From Planococcus sp. APC 4015 (GTDB lineage: Bacteria; Actinomycetota; Actinomycetes; Actinomycetales; Microbacteriaceae): a stretch of 64,000 bases of DNA. Every line of letters starts with the position of its first letter. Position 1 is the stretch's first letter. Of the stretch, positions 27,028-36,134 are shown in pieces. The DNA lies in assembly GCA_030407505.1 (NCBI GenBank), contig JASDDH010000013.1, positions 1 through 64,000 of the forward strand, read 5' to 3'. Below the pieces are notes generated by a model. The model ran no database searches and had not been told where the DNA came from. It worked only from the letters and a program-made list of their open reading frames with translations. The translations under genes and the position numbers were made by a program.

Positions 27028-28113
27028 CTAGTTCGCGACGACGCCGAACTCCTCGCACGCGGCGAGCACGTCGGGCGTGCAGACGTCGTCGAAGGCGGCG
27101 TCGCCGGCGGCGACGACATCCTTCACCTCGGCCTGGCCGACGAGGATCGGCGTGACCTGGATGTACGGCGTGCCGTCCTCCAGCTCGGCGTCGGTCTCGA
27201 CGGTGTCGCCGTTGAGGAGCGCGATCGCGACCTCGACGGCGGCGGCGGCCTCATCGGCGACCGGCTTGTAGACCGTGGCGGTCTGCCAGCCGAGCAGGAT
27301 GTTCTGCAGGCCCGCGATGTTCGCGTCCTGGCCCGACACGGCGACGCCGGTCAGGTTGTTGTCCTGCAGCACCTTGATGACGCCCGCGGCGTTGGTGTCG
27401 TTCGCGGCCCAGACGCCGTCGACCTGTCCGCTCAGGCTCGTGAGAGCCTGCTCGAAGTTGGTCTGCGACTTGGCCTGGTCCCAGGCTCCCGGCGGCTCGG
27501 CGGCCGGCTCGATGCCCGCGCCTTCCATGACCTCGGCGGCACCCTCGGCGAACATCGCCGCGTTGCCGTCGGTGGGGTCTCCGCCGATGTAGACGACGGT
27601 CGCGTCGGCCGGAGCCACACCCGCGGCCTCGAGGCCGTCGAGCACGGTCTGACCCTGCAGGCGGCCGACCTCGACGTTGTCGAACGACACGTAGTAGTCA
27701 GCGCCGGCGAAGGGGCGGTCGTAGGCGATCACGGGGATGCCCTCGGCCTTGGCCTTCGTGGCCACAGCCTCTGCGGCGCCCTGGTAGTCCACGAGCAGCA
27801 TGACTCCGCAGCCCTGCGTGAGCTGCGCGTCGGCGAGCGTGCCGTACTTGGCCACATCGCCCTGTGCGTTCTGGATGTCGACCTCGAACCCTGCGCCCTC
27901 CAGACCCTCCTGGAGGTACTTGCGGTCGAAGTTCTCCCAGCGCGGCGACGAAGCCGCGTCGGGGAGGATGACACACGCGCGGCCGGCCGAGTCGCCGCCG
28001 GCGTCGCCGCCGTCGGACGGGGTCGCGCTTCCTCCGCCGGCACAGCCGGAGAGGACCACCGCTGCAGCACCCGTGAGTGCTGCCACGGCGAGGAGTGAAG
28101 ACTTCTTCATCAT
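27028..28113 (-). CDS. Sugar-binding lipoprotein (XylF-like), system 1
   Basis: A 361-residue periplasmic-type binding protein: Met-Met-Lys-Lys signal, hydrophobic core and lipobox ending LSGC, then a Gly/Ser/Asp linker and a two-lobed type I sugar-binding fold. YYVSFDNVEVGRLQG, GVWAANDTNAAGVIK and VSGQDANIAGLQNILLGWQ are the ribose/xylose-binding hallmarks. It delivers sugar to the permease coded downstream. The start is the first of two adjacent ATGs (28113 or 28110). A candidate promoter is TTGACG (complement of 28202-28207), 17 bp from CAGGAT (complement of 28179-28184). Confidence 0.88.
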   Translation of the reverse strand: MMKKSSLLAVAALTGAAAVVLSGCAGGGSATPSDGGDAGGDSAGRACVILPDAASSPRWENFDRKYLQEGLEGAGFEVDIQNAQGDVAKYGTLADAQLTQGCGVMLLVDYQGAAEAVATKAKAEGIPVIAYDRPFAGADYYVSFDNVEVGRLQGQTVLDGLEAAGVAPADATVVYIGGDPTDGNAAMFAEGAAEVMEGAGIEPAAEPPGAWDQAKSQTNFEQALTSLSGQVDGVWAANDTNAAGVIKVLQDNNLTGVAVSGQDANIAGLQNILLGWQTATVYKPVADEAAAAVEVAIALLNGDTVETDAELEDGTPYIQVTPILVGQAEVKDVVAAGDAAFDDVCTPDVLAACEEFGVVAN

Positions 28114-28406
28114 TCGCCTTTCGTCATTGAAATCATGCGAGCCCCAGGCATCGCCTGACACGCATCGCGCTATCCACGATCCTGTACGCGCAGATCCTTG
28201 GCGTCAAGTAGTGAACGTAACGAGTTGACAACGGGCGGGAAAGATCGACGGATGCTGCGTTCGCTCCGGCGCGGACGCATCCCGGATCCGGCATTATGAC
28301 CAGGAACTCGCTCGATCACTCATCGATATGAGCACTCGAATCGTTTCGGCAGTCGAGACCGCCGATTCCGCGTTCGTGAAGTGAACGCACGAGTCGCCTG
28401 ATGGCG
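28114..28406. promoter_or_regulatory. Intergenic region between the two sugar ABC operons
   Basis: No gene is visible. It holds the promoter candidate for the system 1 binding-protein gene (TTGACG-N17-CAGGAT on the minus strand, 28179-28207). A loose direct repeat AGTGAACG(T)AACGAGT-like occurs at 28210-28225 and 28380-28394. The repeat may be an operator, but support is weak. Confidence 0.4.
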
Positions 28407-29651
28407 TCAGGCTCTGCCCGAGGCCGCCCGCTTGCGACGTGACAGCGAATCCACGATCACGGCGAGGACGAGCACGACGCCGGTGACCATGAACTGCACC
28501 GACGAGTCGAGGGTGAGGAGTGTGAGCCCCGAAGAGATCGACTGGATGACGAGGATGCCCAGCAGCGCTGCGAAAGCCGTTCCGCGGCCGCCGAAGAGGC
28601 TCGCGCCGCCGATGACGGCCGCCGCGATCGCGTTGAGGTTGACATCTCCGCCGCCGGAGCTCTGGTTCGCCGCGCCGAGGCGCGCTGCGGCGAGGATCCC
28701 GCCCGTCGCGGCGAGCGTCGAGCAGAGCGCGAACACCGAGAGATAGATGCGGTCGACGCGGATGCCGGCACGCCGGGCGGCCTCGACGGAGCCGCCGACG
28801 GCGTAGACCGCTCGGCCCCAGCGGGTGCGCGTGAGCGCGGCGTTCGCGACGATGACGAGCGCGACGAAGAACAGGAACATCACGCCGATGCCGCGGTCGA
28901 AGTTGAGGTACCACGCGATGGCGAGCAGCACGACGAGCAGGACCCCGGCGCGCACGGCGATCTCCGCGAAGCTCTGACTCGCGAGATTGGCGCGCGCCCG
29001 TCGGCGCGCCCGACGCACGCGCATCCAGGCGTAGAAACCCACCCCGAGCGCGATGACGACGTAGGAGGCCCACGGCGGAAGGTAGAGCTGACGCGCGAAG
29101 ACGACGATCCACGACGACTCGGGGATGTTGATGGAACCCGCGGACCCGAGCACCCAGAGCTGCAGTCCGAGGAATCCGAGCAGACCCGCGAGCGTGATGA
29201 CGAAGCTCGGCACGCCGAATCGGTTGTAGAGGTAGCCGTACAGCAGACCGACGAGGCATCCGATTGCGATCGCGCCGAGCAGCGCGAGCGCGAGGTTCCA
29301 TCGCAGCTGGACGAAGGTGACGGCGAGAACGGCCGAGGCGAGCCCCGACACCGAGCCGACCGAGAGGTCGATCTCGCCGACGAGCAGCACGAGCACGACA
29401 CCGAGCGCGATCGTCCCGATCGCGGCGCACTGCATCGTGAGGTTCACGAGGTTCTCTGCCGACAGGAAGATCGGGTTGAGGATCTGGAAGATCGCCCAGA
29501 TGACGACGAGCCCGGCCGCGACCGGCAGTGAGCCCAGATCGCCGCCGCGCACGCGCGCGACGAGGAGGGCGAAGGACGAACGGAGGCCCTCGGCGCTGAG
29601 CATCCGGTCGTCGGGGAGCGTCGGGAGCGTTCCGGTCTCGCGAGCCGTCAT
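28407..29651 (-). CDS. Sugar ABC transporter permease (XylH/RbsC type), system 2
   Basis: A 414-residue permease paralogous to the one at 24845-26113. It has EIDLSVGSVSGLASA, a GGASLFGGRGTAF segment and about ten membrane spans, and shares the RVRGGDLGSLPVAAGLVV N-terminal region. The ATG at 29651 overlaps the ATPase stop (ATGA), so the genes are translationally coupled. Probable substrate class is a pentose or related monosaccharide. It is the last gene of the ROK-led operon. Confidence 0.87.
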   Translation of the reverse strand: MTARETGTLPTLPDDRMLSAEGLRSSFALLVARVRGGDLGSLPVAAGLVVIWAIFQILNPIFLSAENLVNLTMQCAAIGTIALGVVLVLLVGEIDLSVGSVSGLASAVLAVTFVQLRWNLALALLGAIAIGCLVGLLYGYLYNRFGVPSFVITLAGLLGFLGLQLWVLGSAGSINIPESSWIVVFARQLYLPPWASYVVIALGVGFYAWMRVRRARRRARANLASQSFAEIAVRAGVLLVVLLAIAWYLNFDRGIGVMFLFFVALVIVANAALTRTRWGRAVYAVGGSVEAARRAGIRVDRIYLSVFALCSTLAATGGILAAARLGAANQSSGGGDVNLNAIAAAVIGGASLFGGRGTAFAALLGILVIQSISSGLTLLTLDSSVQFMVTGVVLVLAVIVDSLSRRKRAASGRA

Positions 29652-30574
29652 GCGCCGCTCCGCCCGCGGGGTGCGCGACGGGTGCGCCCGGCGCGTCCCT
29701 CGGGAAGTCGGATAATGCCGGCCGGCGTCTCGTCGTCGTCCATGACGGCGACGGGCTCGGGTGCGGGAGCGCGGCGCGCGGCATCCTCCACCCTCCGGCG
29801 CATCGTGATGTCGCTCGCGCCCGTGATCGCCGCGATGAGGGTCTCGCTCGTGATGTCGGCGACGTTGTACTCGCCGTTGTTGCGTCCGAGGCGCAGCACG
29901 ACGACGCGGTCGGCGACGGCCATGACGTCGGCCATGTTGTGGCTGATGAGCACGACGCCGTGCCCGCGCTCGCGGAGGCGCTCGATGAGGTTGAGCAGCT
30001 CGGCGGTCTGAGCGACCCCGAGCGCGGCAGTCGGCTCGTCCAGGATGATGACGCGCGGCTCGCCGATGAGCGAACGCGCGATCGCGACGGTCTGGCGCTG
30101 CCCGCCCGAGAGCGATGCGACGGGGATCCGCACCGACGGCACCTTGGCCGACAGCTCGCGCAGCAGCGTCCACGTGCGCTCCTCCATGCCGACCTCGTCG
30201 AGCATCCCCTCGGTCACGAGTTCGCGCCCGAGCCACAGGTTCGCCACGACGTCGAGGTTGTCGCAGAGCGCGAGATCCTGGAACACGGTCGCGATGCCGA
30301 GGTCCTGCGCGTCGGCGGGGGTGTGTATCTCGACCGGGTCGCCGTCGAACTCGATCGTGCCGGCATCCGGCGCGTGCACGCCCGAGAGCACCTTGACGAG
30401 CGTGGACTTGCCGGCGCCGTTGTCGCCGACGAGTGCGACGACCTCGCCCGCATCGACCCAGAACTCGACGTCGGTGAGCGCCTTGACGGCGCCGAAGTGC
30501 TTGCCGATGCCGCGCATCGTGAGCACGCGTTCGCGTGCGCGGCCCGCGCGGGGGGAGGGCATCGACATCGTCAT
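29648..30574 (-). CDS. Sugar ABC transporter ATP-binding protein, single domain, system 2
   Basis: A 308-residue ATPase with GDNGAGKST, FQDLALCDNLD, LSGGQRQ, VIILDEPTAALG and ISHNMAD, a near-copy in layout of the system 1 ATPase. It carries a C-terminal extension of about 50 residues rich in Pro, Arg and Asp that system 1 lacks. The extension could be regulatory or simply disordered. It starts 10 bp after the binding-protein stop. Confidence 0.87.
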   Translation of the reverse strand: MTMSMPSPRAGRARERVLTMRGIGKHFGAVKALTDVEFWVDAGEVVALVGDNGAGKSTLVKVLSGVHAPDAGTIEFDGDPVEIHTPADAQDLGIATVFQDLALCDNLDVVANLWLGRELVTEGMLDEVGMEERTWTLLRELSAKVPSVRIPVASLSGGQRQTVAIARSLIGEPRVIILDEPTAALGVAQTAELLNLIERLRERGHGVVLISHNMADVMAVADRVVVLRLGRNNGEYNVADITSETLIAAITGASDITMRRRVEDAARRAPAPEPVAVMDDDETPAGIIRLPEGRAGRTRRAPRGRSGA

Positions 30575-30584
30575 CGTCCTATCC

Positions 30585-31667
30585 TCACTCGTCCACCAGG
30601 CCGGCGGCGATGCAGGCCTCGCGATAGTCGGGTGTGCAGATGTCGTCGAGCGTCCAGAACCCGTCGGCGACGACCGTCTCGAGGATGTTGTCGACGGTGA
30701 CCGCGACCGGGTCGAGGAGTGTCGTGGGGGTGCCGTCGATCTCCAGGGGGGCCGTCACCTCTTCGCCGTTCAGGAGCGCGACGGCGATCTCGGCGGCGAG
30801 TTCCGCCTGAGGCTTCATGGCTTTGTAGACCGTCATGTACTGATCGCCCGTGAGGATCCGCTGGATCGCCGTGAGCTCGGCATCCTGTCCCGTCACGATC
30901 GGCCACGGGTCCACGTTCGCCGCCTTCAGCGCCGAGATCGCTCCGCTGGCCGTGCCGTCGTTCGCGGCGTAGACGCCGACGATCCGGTCGCCGTACTGCG
31001 CGATCTGCCCGGCGACCCACGTCTGAGCCTTGTCGGGACTCCAGTCGGGTGTCGCGAACTCCGCCAGGATCTCGAGCCTCGTCTCGTCCAGCACGCTGTG
31101 CGCACCGACGGCGAAGCTCGTCGCGTTGCTGTCGGTGGGCGATCCGTTGACCATGAGGATGCCGCCCGTGCTGTCGCCGCGACCCTCGAGCGCCTCGACG
31201 AACGCCGTCGCCTGCAGGACACCGACCTTCTCGTTGTCGAAAGACACGTAGTAGGCGAGGTCGCCGCCGGCGACGAGCCGGTCGTAGGAGACGACCGGGA
31301 TGCCGCGCTCATTCGCCTCGGTGACGATCGAGACCGCCGCGGCCACGTCGACGGGGTCGAGCACGAGCACGCCCGCGCCCGCGGTGAGCGCGGACTCGGC
31401 CTGCTGCTGCTGCTTCGCGGCATCCTGATCGGCATTCGAATACAGCACCCGGTAGTCGCCGAGCTCCGCGATGCGTGCCTCGAACAGCGGCCGGTCGAAG
31501 GTCTCGTAGCGCGCCGTCTTCGCGTCGGGCAGGAGGAGCGCGACCGTGCCCTCCGTGCCGCTCGGAGCGCCGGCGCAGGCAGCGAGCGCGCCGGCTGCGA
31601 GCCCGAGCGCCACGATCGACGCGGTCGCCCGCCGGAGGAAGCGTCTCAGCGACGCGGAGAGGGCCAC
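30585..31667 (-). CDS. Sugar-binding lipoprotein (XylF-like), system 2
   Basis: A 360-residue binding protein. It has an N-terminal signal with two Arg pairs, a lipobox ending LAAC at about residue 30, and a type I periplasmic-binding fold with YYVSFDNEKVGVLQA, GVYAANDGTASGAISALK and VTGQDAELTAIQRIL. The start is GTG 31667, 9 bp after the ROK regulator stop, so expression is coupled to the regulator gene. No stem-loop separates it from the ATPase, unlike system 1. Confidence 0.86.
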   Translation of the reverse strand: MALSASLRRFLRRATASIVALGLAAGALAACAGAPSGTEGTVALLLPDAKTARYETFDRPLFEARIAELGDYRVLYSNADQDAAKQQQQAESALTAGAGVLVLDPVDVAAAVSIVTEANERGIPVVSYDRLVAGGDLAYYVSFDNEKVGVLQATAFVEALEGRGDSTGGILMVNGSPTDSNATSFAVGAHSVLDETRLEILAEFATPDWSPDKAQTWVAGQIAQYGDRIVGVYAANDGTASGAISALKAANVDPWPIVTGQDAELTAIQRILTGDQYMTVYKAMKPQAELAAEIAVALLNGEEVTAPLEIDGTPTTLLDPVAVTVDNILETVVADGFWTLDDICTPDYREACIAAGLVDE

Positions 31668-31675
31668 GGGAGCCC

Positions 31676-32863
31676 CTACGCCGTGTACGACAGTGCGTCG
31701 GCTTCGACGGTCACGTGATCGAGGGCGACGGCGATCGCGCCGCGCGCTTCGGCCCATTCGCCGAACGAGGCGCCGACGATCTCGGGCAGACCGCCCGGAC
31801 CCGACAGAGCGGTTCGTTCGAGCGAATGCCGCATCGGGGCCATGAGGATCTCGCCCGCCAGGCCCAGCTCGCCGCCCACGACGATGAGCTCGGGATCGAA
31901 GAGGTTGCACAGGCTCGCCGCCGCGACGCCGATGTGGCGACCGGCGTCCGCGATGACGCGCCGAGAGCTGCCGTCACCCGCCTCGGCCGCCTGCAGAAGG
32001 TCGCCGATGCGGCGCATGCCGTCGCTCGGCGGGAAGAGCGAGAGCAGGGCCGGGCCGCCCGCGTACGACTCGAGGCAGCCGCGATTGCTGCATCGGCAGA
32101 TGGGGCCGTTCTCGTCGAGGGTCACGTGGCCGATCTGGCCGGCCTTGCCGTTGACACCGTGGAAGAGGTCGCCGCCCACGATGAGGCCCGCGCTGATCGA
32201 GTGGCCGACGCGGATGAACACCGACGACGACACGGCGCGTGCACTGCCCTCGCGTGCCTCTGCGAGCCCGGCGAGGTTTGCTTCGCTGTCGACGTAGACG
32301 GGACGATTGATGCGCGCGGTGAGGCTCGCGGCGACATCCACACCCTCCCAGCCGCGCAGCAGGCCCGGCGTCGAGACCATCCCCGTGCGCGGGTCGATCG
32401 GGGCGGGGAGTGCGAGACCGATCGCGAGGAGGTCGGCGACGCTGCCCCCGAGGGACTCCATCAGATCGGCGAGCAGGATGCTGAGTCGATCGAGCTCAGC
32501 GTCGTGCCGGTGATCAAGGGGGAGAGGCAGCGACGTCTGCGTCACGACGGTGCGCGTGGCATCGGCGATCGCGATGCGCAGCTGTCGTGCGCTGTAGTGG
32601 ACGCCGGCGACGAGTCCCAGTTGGCGGGCGAGCGAGACGAGGGTGGCCCGTCTGCCGCTGCGCGACGTGAACGACGTGTGCAGGAGTCCGGATGCCGTGA
32701 GCTCCTTGACGATGTTGGACACCGTCGCGGGCGACAGACCTGTGCTGCCGGCGAGCTCGACCTGCGTGAGCCGCCCGTGCCGCTTGAGCGACTCGACCAC
32801 GCGCGCGCGATTGGCCTCGCGGAGCGAGGACTGGGAGCCCGGCTGGGCGCTGCGGCGTGCCAC
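31676..32863 (-). CDS. ROK-family transcriptional regulator
   Basis: A 395-residue ROK repressor: an N-terminal winged helix (RLTQVELAGSTGLSPATVSN) then a ROK sugar-kinase-like domain. The zinc motif is CRCSNRGCLESY, with Ser where Gly is usual. The kinase Asp region is only partly conserved, typical of regulators such as XylR or NagC. GTG 32863 is the likely start; TACAGT lies 8 nt upstream. As first gene of the operon it probably controls the ABC genes behind it and perhaps the paralogous operon next door. Confidence 0.87.
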   Translation of the reverse strand: MARRSAQPGSQSSLREANRARVVESLKRHGRLTQVELAGSTGLSPATVSNIVKELTASGLLHTSFTSRSGRRATLVSLARQLGLVAGVHYSARQLRIAIADATRTVVTQTSLPLPLDHRHDAELDRLSILLADLMESLGGSVADLLAIGLALPAPIDPRTGMVSTPGLLRGWEGVDVAASLTARINRPVYVDSEANLAGLAEAREGSARAVSSSVFIRVGHSISAGLIVGGDLFHGVNGKAGQIGHVTLDENGPICRCSNRGCLESYAGGPALLSLFPPSDGMRRIGDLLQAAEAGDGSSRRVIADAGRHIGVAAASLCNLFDPELIVVGGELGLAGEILMAPMRHSLERTALSGPGGLPEIVGASFGEWAEARGAIAVALDHVTVEADALSYTA

Positions 32864-32906
32864 AGGACCACACTGTACCCGACGCCGTGCCGCGGCACCG
32901 GTCAGC

Positions 32907-33764
32907 TCAGCGGCGGTCGCCTGCCAGCCGGATGAGCACGATGTTGGTCGACTCGTCGACCTCGGCCACCGTCGGATGCGCCTTGACGAAGTCGGTGAAG
33001 CTCTTCTGCCCGTAGGCGCGCTCGCTGAACGCCGGGTCGAGGCGCCGGATGAGGCCCTTGACCTCGGAGGCGTGCAGCCACTGCGCATCCTCTTTGTCGT
33101 TCTCCAGCCGCAGCGCCCGCTCGAGCAGGTCGGCGCCGGGATCCTTGGCCTTGCGACGGGTGCGCGACGCCGTGGCATCCGGCTTCTCGGTCGTCGGGCG
33201 CACCACGCCGGGAAGGGTGTCGTAGGCCTCGAACTGGTCGCATGCCGCTGCGAGCGACTTCGCCGTCGAGCCGGCCACGCCCACTCCGACGACGAAGCGG
33301 CCCAGGCGCTTGCTGCGCTGGGCGAGGGGCACATAGTCCGAGTCGCCCGCGACGATCACGACGTGCGTGAGGTCGGGGAGGCGGAAGAGGTCTTCGACCG
33401 TGTCGACGGCCAGGCGGATGTCGGCGCCGTTCTTCGCGTACGCGGCCGCCGGGAAGAGCTGCACGAGGTCGACGGCGCGGGCCACGAGCTGCGAGCGGTA
33501 ATCGCCGTTCACGGGGTTGGACCAGTCGGCGTAGGCGCGCGTGAGCACGAGCGTGCCGAACGACGCCGCGTAGTCGATGATCGCGCCGACGTCGATGCGC
33601 GCCGCGGCGAGCCTTTCGGCGATGTCGGGCGCGGTGGCGTCCTCGCTGATGCGCTGGCGGTCCCGCGCGTACGAGTTGCGTCCGTGCACGCGGTCGTACC
33701 AGGACATCACGATGTTGTCGAAGTCGAGGTAGACGGCGACACGGGGATGCTGCAGATCGGGCAT
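32907..33764 (-). CDS. NYN-domain protein with C-terminal LOTUS/OST-HTH-like domain
   Basis: A 285-residue protein. The N-terminal NYN (PIN-like) nuclease fold carries acidic residues Asp14 and Asp16 (YLDFDN), Asp115 and Asp141/Asp143 (AGDSDYVPLA), the arrangement used to bind metal for RNA cleavage. The C-terminal part (about 210-285, SEVKGLIRRLDPAFSERAYG and on) looks like the RNA-binding LOTUS/OST-HTH domain often fused to NYN. ATG 33764 sits behind GAGGAGTGAGA, better than GTG 33770. The gene overlaps or touches the Gfo/Idh gene, so they share a transcript. Confidence 0.82.
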   Translation of the reverse strand: MPDLQHPRVAVYLDFDNIVMSWYDRVHGRNSYARDRQRISEDATAPDIAERLAAARIDVGAIIDYAASFGTLVLTRAYADWSNPVNGDYRSQLVARAVDLVQLFPAAAYAKNGADIRLAVDTVEDLFRLPDLTHVVIVAGDSDYVPLAQRSKRLGRFVVGVGVAGSTAKSLAAACDQFEAYDTLPGVVRPTTEKPDATASRTRRKAKDPGADLLERALRLENDKEDAQWLHASEVKGLIRRLDPAFSERAYGQKSFTDFVKAHPTVAEVDESTNIVLIRLAGDRR

Positions 33765-33766
33765 TC

Positions 33767-34750
33767 TCACTCCTCGCCGGGGTACCGCAGTCCGATGATG
33801 TCACGCACGGCGTCCAGCGTCCCCATGATCCCCACGACTTCGTCGATCGGGAGCAGGTCGCTGTCGGTGAGAGCGGCGGCGATGAATCGCTCGGCGGCGA
33901 GTGCCTGGTACTGCATGCCGCGACCGTCGATCTTCTCGTCATAGGTCTCGAGCACCGTGCCGTCGGGCGTCACGACGCGGAACGACGTCTGGTTGTACCA
34001 GACGCGGTCGATGTCGATGCGCGCCTCGGTGCCGACGATCGACGCCGTGTTCGGGCCCGCCGAATGGGCGGCCGACAGCGTCGTGGCGATCGCGCCCGAC
34101 GCGTAGGTGAAGATCGTCGCGACCTCGGAGTCGGCACCGGTCGGGCCGAGGATCGCGGATGCCGCGACGGACTCGGGAGCCCCCAGGACGTCCCACGTGA
34201 ACGAGACCGGGTAGATGCCGAGGTCGAGCAGCGCGCCGCCGCCGAGCTCGAGCGCGTTGAGGCGGTGAGCCGGGTCGGTGGTGATCTTCTGCGTGTGGTC
34301 GGCGGTGACGGCGCGGATCTCGCCCAGGGTGCCCGCCGCGATGATCTCGCGGATGCGCGCCATGTGCGGCAGATACCGCGTCCACATGGCCTCCATCGCC
34401 AGCAGCCCGCGTTCGCGTGCCACGTCGCGGATGCGCGCGGCCTCGGCGGCGTTGATCGTGAACGGCTTCTCGACGAGGACGTGCTTGCCCGCCTCGAGGA
34501 CGAGGATCGACTGCTCGGCGTGGAAAGGATGCGGCGTCGCGACGTAGATGATGTCGACGTCGGGATCGGCGACGAGCGCCTCGTACGAGCCGTGCACGTG
34601 GGGCACGTCGAATTCGGCCGCGAAGGCTTCCGCGGTCTCGAGGCGCCGTGAGCCCGCGGCGACGAGGTCGAGCCCCGCCGTCTTCAGGTCGCGCGCGAAG
34701 GCCTGGGCGATGCCGCCCGGGCCGAGTATTCCCCAACGAAGTCCGGTCAT
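33767..34750 (-). CDS. Gfo/Idh/MocA family oxidoreductase
   Basis: A 327-residue dehydrogenase: an N-terminal Rossmann fold with GILGPGGIAQ, the HVLVEKPF motif holding the catalytic EKP Lys, and a C-terminal alpha/beta substrate domain with LELGGGALLDLGIYPV. Members oxidise sugars, inositols or related diols with NAD(P); this subgroup resembles glucose-fructose or trans-dihydrodiol dehydrogenases. TACGCT (complement of 34757-34762) lies 6 nt before the ATG. It diverges from the M20 peptidase gene. Confidence 0.87.
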   Translation of the reverse strand: MTGLRWGILGPGGIAQAFARDLKTAGLDLVAAGSRRLETAEAFAAEFDVPHVHGSYEALVADPDVDIIYVATPHPFHAEQSILVLEAGKHVLVEKPFTINAAEAARIRDVARERGLLAMEAMWTRYLPHMARIREIIAAGTLGEIRAVTADHTQKITTDPAHRLNALELGGGALLDLGIYPVSFTWDVLGAPESVAASAILGPTGADSEVATIFTYASGAIATTLSAAHSAGPNTASIVGTEARIDIDRVWYNQTSFRVVTPDGTVLETYDEKIDGRGMQYQALAAERFIAAALTDSDLLPIDEVVGIMGTLDAVRDIIGLRYPGEE

Positions 34751-34756
34751 CCCTCG

Positions 34757-34799
34757 AGCGTACCCAGCCCCGGGGTCATCCGATGCGCGGGGCTAGGCT
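34757..34799. promoter_or_regulatory. Divergent leaderless promoters of the Gfo/Idh and M20 genes
   Basis: TACGCT (complement of 34757-34762) is 6 nt from the minus-strand ATG at 34750. TAGGCT (34794-34799) is 6 nt from the plus-strand GTG at 34806. Both have the -10 geometry that puts the transcript start on the start codon. Confidence 0.7.
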
Positions 34800-34805
34800 C
34801 GACGC

Positions 34806-36134
34806 GTGTCTTCCCCGCTCGAACGGTTCCGAGAACTCCTCCGCATCCCGACGATCTCACACGCCGACGAGTCGCTCGTGGACTGGACGCGGTTCGAGGA
34901 GTTCCGCTCGGCGCTGGAGCGCCTCTACCCCGAGACCCATCGCGTGCTGCAGCGCGATCTCGTCGGCGGGCACTCGCTGCTCTACCGGTGGCCGGGCACG
35001 TCGGTGGGCGATCCCCTCGTGCTCATGGCCCACCAGGACGTCGTCCCCGTGGTCGAGTCCGAATGGCGGCATCCGCCGTTCGGCGCCGAGATCGACGGCG
35101 AGGGGGCGGATGCCGTGCTCCACGCCCGCGGCGCCATCGACGACAAGGGCGCGGTCGTCGCGATCCTCGAAGCGGTCGAGCAGCTCGTCGTCGGGGGCTT
35201 CGCCCCGCGACACGACGTCTACCTCGCGTTCGGGCACAACGAGGAGACCGCCGGTGGCGGCGCCCGGGCCATCGTCGACGAGCTGCGGGCGCGCGGCATC
35301 CGCCCCGCCCTCGTGCTGGATGAAGGCGGAGCGGTCGTGGACGGGGTCATCCCCGGCATCTCGGTGCCGACCGCCATGGTCGGAGTCGCGGAGCGCGGTG
35401 TCCTGACCCTGCGGCTCACCGCCCGCGAGGCGGGCGGCCACGCGTCGACACCGCCGCGACTGCCCGCGACCGCGCGCCTGGCCCGTGCGATCGATCGGCT
35501 GCAGCGGCATCCGTTCCCGACCCGGCTCGTGCCGCCCGTGCGGGCGATGCTGACCACCCTCGCCCCCTACGCGCCCCAGCCGCTGCGCACCGTGCTGCGC
35601 AGTCTCGGCGTGACGGGTGCCCTGGTCGCCGCGGTGTTCCCCCGACTCGGCCCCGAGATGAACGCGATCGTGCGCACGACGGCGGTGACGACCGAGCTCA
35701 GCGGAGCGCAGGGCGAGAACGTGCTCGCGACGTCGGCGCGGGCATCCGTCAACATCCGCCTGCTCACCGGCGACACCGTCGAGGGTGCGACGGCGCGGGT
35801 GCGCCGCATCATCGCCGACCCGCTCGTCGAGATCGATGCCCGCCACGGCTCCGACCCGTCTCCGGTGTCTTCGTGGCGCGGCGAACCGTGGCGGCGCATC
35901 GCACGGGCGGTGAGCGCGACCCTCGGCGAGGACGTCGTGACGACCCCGTACCTGCAGCTGGGGGCCAGCGACAGCCGGTGGTTCACCCCGATCTCGAGAC
36001 ACGTCTACCGGTTCGCGCCGTTCCACCTCACCGCATCCGAGCGCGAGTCCCTGCACTCCCACGACGAACGCATCCGCGTCGATGTGTGGCTGCGCGGGAT
36101 CGAGTTCTACCGGGCGCTGGTCTCGGCGAGCTGA
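34806..36134 (+). CDS. M20 family metallopeptidase
   Basis: A 442-residue M20 peptidase/deacylase. Zinc ligands and catalytic residues are visible: His76 and Asp78 (MAHQDVVPV), bridging Asp112 (GAIDDKG), Glu146/Glu147 (HNEETAGG), Asp177-region DEGG and a C-terminal His in LHSHDERI. The inserted dimerisation domain begins near GVAERGVLTLRL. Sequence feel is close to PM20D1/carboxypeptidase S rather than DapE. It would cleave dipeptides or N-acyl amino acids. The start is GTG 34806. The 3' end overlaps the metY-like gene by 28 bp on the other strand. Confidence 0.88.
   Translation: MSSPLERFRELLRIPTISHADESLVDWTRFEEFRSALERLYPETHRVLQRDLVGGHSLLYRWPGTSVGDPLVLMAHQDVVPVVESEWRHPPFGAEIDGEGADAVLHARGAIDDKGAVVAILEAVEQLVVGGFAPRHDVYLAFGHNEETAGGGARAIVDELRARGIRPALVLDEGGAVVDGVIPGISVPTAMVGVAERGVLTLRLTAREAGGHASTPPRLPATARLARAIDRLQRHPFPTRLVPPVRAMLTTLAPYAPQPLRTVLRSLGVTGALVAAVFPRLGPEMNAIVRTTAVTTELSGAQGENVLATSARASVNIRLLTGDTVEGATARVRRIIADPLVEIDARHGSDPSPVSSWRGEPWRRIARAVSATLGEDVVTTPYLQLGASDSRWFTPISRHVYRFAPFHLTASERESLHSHDERIRVDVWLRGIEFYRALVSAS

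Noticed and set aside
28407..30236. 609-residue fusion of ATPase and permease in sugar system 2
   Set aside because: The upstream part is the ATPase gene read out of frame. The permease has an ATG at 29651 overlapping the ATPase stop in the usual ATGA arrangement.
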